From Candidatus Peregrinibacteria bacterium GW2011_GWF2_38_29 (GTDB taxonomy: Bacteria > Patescibacteriota > Gracilibacteria > UBA1369 > UBA12463), in contig LBUS01000007.1 in NCBI GenBank assembly GCA_000992695.1, positions 1 to 60,346 of the forward strand: a stretch of 60,346 bases of DNA. Reading direction: 5' to 3'. Every line of letters begins with the position of its first letter. Within the stretch, counting starts at the first letter, position 1. The translations under genes and the position numbers were made by a program. The notes below the pieces were generated by a model that did no database searches, was not told where the DNA came from, and worked only from the letters and a program-made list of their open reading frames with translations. Positions 55,853 through 60,346 of the stretch are shown here, piece after piece.

Positions 55853-58800
55853 ATGGATATCCCTGTTGGTTTGCGCATGCTTCGCAAGGCCGTTGCCGGT
55901 CTTAGCGTAGTTGCAATCCTTCTGAGCTTCGTGGTGGTGTCCACAGCAAGTGCAGCATTCACAGATGTGAATAGCGGCGATTGGTTCTACACATATGTGA
56001 ACCAGCTTGTTGAGGATGGCATCGTAGACGGTTCAAAAGGCACATTCGGCCCAACTGTAGCGGTCAGCCGCGCAGAAATGGCAAAATACATTGTCTTGGC
56101 AGCTGGTTTCACAGACAAAGATCTCGTGAATCCTGCAACAGCATCTTTCAAAGATGTTCCAACGACACATGCATTCTATAAATATATTGAAACAGCCAAA
56201 GCTCACGGCTTCGTCAATGGAGATGGCGGCACAGGCCTCTATCGCCCAGAAGGCACATTAAACCGTGCTGAAGCTTCCAAAGTTTTGGTTGGTGCATTAG
56301 AGCTCAAGCAAGTAACAACCGGTGGACCTCATTTCACAGATGTTAAATCTGGAGATTGGTTCTACGCAGTTGTTGAAACATGCTACAACTGGTCAGTTGT
56401 AGATGGTGTATCAGCAGGTGTTTTCAAACCAGCTGACTTGCTCCAGAGAGCACAGGTCGCAAAGATGATTGTCTTAGCACAATCACCAGTTGCAAGAGGA
56501 GGAGTAGTTCCTCCAGATTCAGGAGTTGGTTCATTGACAGTAGCTTTATCAGCTGCTTCACCGGCCCCAACAAATCTTCCAGACGGATCAGCATACAATA
56601 ATGTTGCTGCATTCGACTTCACAGCACCAGCTGGAACAGATGTCGTTATCAAAGGTCTTTTGCTTACAAAAGGCGGATATGTTGCAAATAGCAACGTCTC
56701 AGGCATCAGCGTCTGGGATTCAGCCGGAAAAAGACATGGTAACGTTATCTCAACTTTATCAGCAGAAGGTCAAGCAAACTTAACGTTTGCCGCAGACCCA
56801 ATCACTGTTAAAGGTGGTACAACAGAAACAGTCACAGTAAAAATCAATCTTAGCTCAACAGCAGGAGCAACAGCCACAACTGTTTCCTTCGGCTTAGTCG
56901 CAGCTACAGATGTTACATCAACAGCAGCAACAGTTGACGCAGTATTCCCATTATCAGGTGCCACATTTGGTATCGTTGATGGTTCGAACTCATTGGGTGC
57001 AGTTACACTCGATGAAGAAGCTTTAAATGCTTCAGGTGTCACATTGAATGTTAATGATGCTGACGAGCAAGAAATTGCAAAATTCAGCCTTCAAGAAACA
57101 TCAAGCAAAGAAGATGTAAAGCTTGCAAGCCTTACACTTTACAACTACGGCAATGCTTCAGCTACTGATTACGCAGACGTTCAATTGGTTGGACAAGACG
57201 GAACAGTTCTTTCAACTGTAAACGCCAACGGCCAATATGTCACATTTGATTTATCAGCAGCTCCTTATGTTCTTGCAAAAGGACAAAAGAAGACCTTCAC
57301 GGTCAGAGCAAAAATCGTAAATGGTGCTACAAAAACAATCCAGTTCGTTGTTTATAACGATTATGATGTAACTGTCACAGGTGCATCAACAAAAGCAAGC
57401 TTGCTTGCAGTTGCTGGATCAAACGACACAGCATTCCCAATTGGTAACTCAACAACTGTATATAACAAGGTAACGATTGGTTCAGGTTCATTGACATTTG
57501 GAAGAGATGTTACATCTCCTTCAACAGCTGTCACACCTGGTACAACAAACGTTGTTCTTGCTAAGTACTATATGAAACCAAATGGAGAAGACATGGAGCT
57601 TCGCCAGATCAGCTTTGGCTTGGATCAAAATACAAGCTCAGTTGATTTAACTGGTACAGTTTATGTTAAAGTCGATGGTGCAACAGTCTTCAGTGCCCCT
57701 GCGTCTGATTATGTAGACGATGGTACAGTACAGACAGAAACACTTTCAACTTATCCTACAATCAAAGCCGGAAAAACAGCATATTTGACATTTGAAGTCT
57801 CAGTATCATCAAGCGCAACAAGCAGCGATGCTTATTTCGTAAATGATGCAGACGTCATTCTCGTCAAGAGAGTGATCACAAATGATCTTACAGATCCTAC
57901 AGTTGCTGTTTCAGATGGTTACACGGTTGCTGTAAAATCAGGACACCTTGATGTCACGACTCTTTCAACACCAGTCGCAGCATCAGCAGTTCCAGGTTCA
58001 AACAACTTTGTATTCGCAAAATTTGAATTGAACGCACAAAACTCAGGTGAAGATGTCAAGGTTTCATCTTTGACAGTCACAGACACATTGGGTTCAGGTA
58101 CGGATTATTCAGGCGTTACAAACTTGCAGATGTACGATGCAGCAGGAAATGCTCTTCCAACATCTTCAAGCACTTCAACAAATGCAGCAACAGTTGCATT
58201 CAACTTCACACAATCACTTCTTGTCACAAAAACAACACCAGTTGTTTTGACATTGAAGGGTGATATCGTTTCTTCAACAGGAACGTCACACACGTTCAAC
58301 GTTGCGGCAACAGATAGCCACATTACAGCAGTTGGTGCAACAACAGGTAACTCAATCACAGGTTCAAACCTTGATGAGGCTGGTTCAGGTCAGGCAATGG
58401 CAGTTACAACAAACGGTGCGCTTACAATGTCGCTCGTTTCTGGTACAAACGCCACACCTGCACAGGATCAGTTAGTTACACTTGGCACAACAAATGGTAC
58501 ATATTTGGCATTCAGACTCACGGCTCAATATGAAGCAATCAAGATTACGTCATTCAAAATCACAGCGACAGGTACAGCTTTGAATCAGAATGATGTTAGA
58601 AACATTGCTCTCTATAGAGGCACAGATACAACACCATTTGCTACAGCAGCACAATTTGCTTCATGTTCAGCAAACGTATGTACATATACATGGACAGTTT
58701 CAGAGAACTTGCTTCCGGCACCGGTTGATCCATCAAGCCCTGTTACAGTCTATGTAAAAGCAGACATCGGTGGAGAAGGCATTGCAAACCTTGGTGATGA

Positions 58801-59449
58801 TTTCTACTTCAGCGTCTACGACGTTGATACAGATTTCACAGCAAAGGGCGCAGCCACAAATACAACGCTTGGCAACGGAGACAAATCAGGTACAGCATCA
58901 CCAGCAACTGTTCAAACATACATTGCTCCATTCACAGTCGTAGCATCAGCAGACACTCCATCATCAGGTTCAACTGTTGAACAAACAGTTGCAGCCGGGA
59001 CAGCTATTGGCCGCTTCAAAGTAACAAACAATGGATCCGCAGCGATCTCATTGACAGACGTTACGTTCACAAACAACGGATCGGATACAGGCACTGTTGA
59101 GACATACGATTTGTATGCTTCAAACGAGAATTCAAACAATTATACAGGCACGATCTTAGCGAACGAAACAGTCAACTCAGTTGCATTTGGATCAGGCGCA
59201 ACAGATATAGCAATCAACGGTGGAGCATATAGATACCTCACGGTATATATTGGCTCAGTTGTTACAGGTCTTGCATCAGGTGATAGCTGGAATCTTTCCA
59301 TCGCATCACTTGGAGATCTCAAATATAGCGTTGCAGAATCAGGACTTGGCTATTCAGGAAACCCAGCCAGCGACAATGATCTCGGCGACACGGTATTGGT
59401 TCTCGCAGTTGACGGCAAACCAGTTCTTGGCACAATCACAAAGAAATAA
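55853..59449 (+). CDS. S-layer protein with three SLH domains
   Basis: The 1198-residue protein has a signal peptide (cleavage after 'VVVSTASA'). Three S-layer homology domains span about residues 35-210. They begin with 'FTDVNSGDWFYTYVNQLVED', 'FKDVPTTHAFYKYIETAKAH' and 'FTDVKSGDWFYAVVETCYNW'. The remaining 950 residues are Thr/Ser/Ala/Val-rich beta domains with about five homologous repeats, each including a phrase like 'EDVKLASLTLYNYGNAS'. SLH domains bind secondary wall polymer, so the protein should coat the cell. Codons favour high expression. A terminator follows. Confidence 0.95.
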   Translation: MDIPVGLRMLRKAVAGLSVVAILLSFVVVSTASAAFTDVNSGDWFYTYVNQLVEDGIVDGSKGTFGPTVAVSRAEMAKYIVLAAGFTDKDLVNPATASFKDVPTTHAFYKYIETAKAHGFVNGDGGTGLYRPEGTLNRAEASKVLVGALELKQVTTGGPHFTDVKSGDWFYAVVETCYNWSVVDGVSAGVFKPADLLQRAQVAKMIVLAQSPVARGGVVPPDSGVGSLTVALSAASPAPTNLPDGSAYNNVAAFDFTAPAGTDVVIKGLLLTKGGYVANSNVSGISVWDSAGKRHGNVISTLSAEGQANLTFAADPITVKGGTTETVTVKINLSSTAGATATTVSFGLVAATDVTSTAATVDAVFPLSGATFGIVDGSNSLGAVTLDEEALNASGVTLNVNDADEQEIAKFSLQETSSKEDVKLASLTLYNYGNASATDYADVQLVGQDGTVLSTVNANGQYVTFDLSAAPYVLAKGQKKTFTVRAKIVNGATKTIQFVVYNDYDVTVTGASTKASLLAVAGSNDTAFPIGNSTTVYNKVTIGSGSLTFGRDVTSPSTAVTPGTTNVVLAKYYMKPNGEDMELRQISFGLDQNTSSVDLTGTVYVKVDGATVFSAPASDYVDDGTVQTETLSTYPTIKAGKTAYLTFEVSVSSSATSSDAYFVNDADVILVKRVITNDLTDPTVAVSDGYTVAVKSGHLDVTTLSTPVAASAVPGSNNFVFAKFELNAQNSGEDVKVSSLTVTDTLGSGTDYSGVTNLQMYDAAGNALPTSSSTSTNAATVAFNFTQSLLVTKTTPVVLTLKGDIVSSTGTSHTFNVAATDSHITAVGATTGNSITGSNLDEAGSGQAMAVTTNGALTMSLVSGTNATPAQDQLVTLGTTNGTYLAFRLTAQYEAIKITSFKITATGTALNQNDVRNIALYRGTDTTPFATAAQFASCSANVCTYTWTVSENLLPAPVDPSSPVTVYVKADIGGEGIANLGDDFYFSVYDVDTDFTAKGAATNTTLGNGDKSGTASPATVQTYIAPFTVVASADTPSSGSTVEQTVAAGTAIGRFKVTNNGSAAISLTDVTFTNNGSDTGTVETYDLYASNENSNNYTGTILANETVNSVAFGSGATDIAINGGAYRYLTVYIGSVVTGLASGDSWNLSIASLGDLKYSVAESGLGYSGNPASDNDLGDTVLVLAVDGKPVLGTITKK

Positions 59450-59483
59450 TTGGTTAGCTCGATACTCTGATTAAGAGAAATTA

Positions 59484-59516
59484 GCAAAAAGCCCCGCGGA
59501 AACGCGGGGCTTTTTT
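59484..59516 (+). terminator. Terminator of the S-layer gene
   Basis: GCCCCGCG pairs with CGCGGGGC around GAAA, followed by six T. It lies about 35 nt past the stop. Confidence 0.9.
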
Positions 59517-59540
59517 ATGTAAATGTGATAAAATTCAGGC

Positions 59541-60029
59541 ATGAATATGTTTGTCAAAATATTTAAAGTCTTCAATGACGCCAAGGTCAAATATCTAGTT
59601 ATTGGCGGTGTCGCGGTAAATTTACATGGATATCCAAGATTTACAGGAGATCTTGATGTTTTGCTTTTTCTTAACAAGGAGAATTTGAGTAGAGTTGATG
59701 TCGTTATGAAAAAGCTTGGATATAGCGAGAGATTGCCTGTATCTATAATGAATTTGAGCGATGGTGAGCAGGTTAAAAAATGGGTTAAAGAGAAAAATTT
59801 TAAAGCTTTTACCTTTAATCCTCCCGAGCATGAGCTTTTGCAAATAGACATTGTTATAGAGGAATCATTAAAGTTCGAACAATTTTATGGAAAAAAGTTA
59901 ATGAAGGAATTTTCGGGCGTTAAAATACCGGTTGTTTCTCTTGGGGACTTGATTCAAATGAAAAAGAAAACCGGTAGATCGAAAGATGAAGATGATTTGC
60001 AGGTACTTAAACATCTAAGTCAATTATGA
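59541..60029 (+). CDS. MNT-type nucleotidyltransferase (AbiEii-like/DUF6036)
   Basis: The 162-residue protein has the minimal nucleotidyltransferase motif 'VIGGVAVNLHGYPRFTGDLD' with the two Asp near residue 36-40, and a C-terminal 'DLIQMKKKTGRSKDEDDL'. These proteins belong to toxin-antitoxin or phage-defence type modules and to housekeeping modifiers. The stop overlaps the next gene's start (ATGA), so the two are translationally coupled. Target unknown. Confidence 0.8.
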   Translation: MNMFVKIFKVFNDAKVKYLVIGGVAVNLHGYPRFTGDLDVLLFLNKENLSRVDVVMKKLGYSERLPVSIMNLSDGEQVKKWVKEKNFKAFTFNPPEHELLQIDIVIEESLKFEQFYGKKLMKEFSGVKIPVVSLGDLIQMKKKTGRSKDEDDLQVLKHLSQL

Positions 60030-60172
60030 AAAAATGTTTAAAAATTAGGGATAAGTCGGATATTGACATTGAAACCTTAAAAATTTGGAAGAAAGCGAGC
60101 ACAAGGGCAAGGCTTGATTGGCTGGAGTCAGCCTTTAAATTCGGTAAACATTTTGGACTTAAAAAGCGTTGA
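60026..60172 (+). CDS. Small partner of the nucleotidyltransferase
   Basis: A 48-residue ORF that overlaps the upstream gene by 4 bp (ATGA). The product is basic, with 'ASTRARLDWLESAFKFG', the 'RL.WLE.A..F' pattern I associate with small proteins next to AbiEii-like nucleotidyltransferases. It may be the cognate antitoxin or adaptor. No other support. Confidence 0.5.
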   Translation: MKKCLKIRDKSDIDIETLKIWKKASTRARLDWLESAFKFGKHFGLKKR

Positions 60173-60208
60173 TGGTGTTGTGGTTCGGAACAAATTATAA
60201 GATTAAAG

Positions 60209-60251
60209 TTAAGCTTTGAGCTTTGAATTGTGGTTTTGACTTTTGAGCTTT
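60209..60251. repeat. TTTTGAG/TTTGAGC heptad tract
   Basis: Short tandem repeats such as TTTGAGCTTTGA and TTTTGACTTTTGAGC near the window end, matching the other tracts. Confidence 0.6.
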
Positions 60252-60346
60252 GATAAGATTGCAGCAATTGCGATCACATTTTTAGGTTGCATGGGCTAGA
60301 ATGGATTCCATTCTTTAGCCAAACAAAATATGTATCCAAGTTATGA

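Noticed and set aside
1-60346. CRISPR array or Cas genes
   Set aside because: No run of regularly spaced 24-40 nt direct repeats and no Cas motif was seen; the repeats present are palindromic, dispersed or heptameric.
1-60346. Alternative genetic code with UGA read as Gly or Trp
   Set aside because: Several well-conserved genes end at UGA at the expected length, and Trp is encoded by UGG in conserved motifs.

Overview
The window reads as one AT-rich, gene-dense bacterial chromosome segment using the standard code: UGA ends several clear genes and UGG is tryptophan. The gene complement suggests a Patescibacteria/CPR-like organism, perhaps near Peregrinibacteria. Evidence is a Cys-rich 'zinc-ribbon' protein family common in that radiation, many small orphan genes, a solitary purM, a three-SLH S-layer protein and a scattered operon layout. 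The lineage is an inference, because no rRNA is present.

Layout. 1-1080: EamA-type transporter remnant followed by an attC-like folded element. 1.1-4.5 kb: lipoprotein, DsrE, SHOCT, zinc-ribbon, DUF2164 and orphan genes. 4.5-6.7 kb: a cysteine-rich leader peptide with overlapping anti-terminator and terminator, then a cysteine synthase, an unknown gene and a methyltransferase. 6.8-9.9 kb: a phosphotransacetylase-like protein and GTP-type PEP carboxykinase. 9.9-16.3 kb: orphans, a Cys-rich CPR protein, UppP, a RelB-like toxin-antitoxin pair and a CtpA protease. 16.4-20.5 kb: an acidic lipoprotein and a large secreted M23/LytM protein with strong Shine-Dalgarno sites, unlike their surroundings. 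20.6-29.5 kb: orphans, PcrA helicase, two inverted-repeat elements, an L,D-transpeptidase, a tRNA-like RNA, NrdR and dGTPase. 29.6-38.8 kb: a calpain-like protease fused to FHA domains, a Xer recombinase, an FtsE-like ATPase, PurM, DprA and PilB. 39-45.5 kb: a tight operon of four orphan small proteins, then NusA, RecX, RecA and membrane proteins. 45.6-50.8 kb: a GT4 glycosyltransferase, NAD kinase and pyruvate phosphate dikinase. 51-55.3 kb: a HTH/coiled-coil protein, four tRNA or tRNA-like genes, a TrmB regulator and DnaJ. 55.9-60.2 kb: the S-layer protein and a nucleotidyltransferase with a small partner.

Regulation is unusually legible. Many genes carry near-consensus TTGACA/TATAAT promoters. 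One class has the -10 box exactly 6 nt before the ATG, so the mRNA should be leaderless. A second class of single orphan genes has a 25-40 nt AT-rich leader without a Shine-Dalgarno site. recA has a palindromic operator between -35 and -10. The cysteine synthase operon appears to be controlled by ribosome-mediated attenuation at poly-cysteine codons.

Metabolically, PEP carboxykinase, pyruvate phosphate dikinase and the phosphotransacetylase-like protein together suggest a PEP/pyruvate/acyl-phosphate node in an otherwise reduced metabolism.
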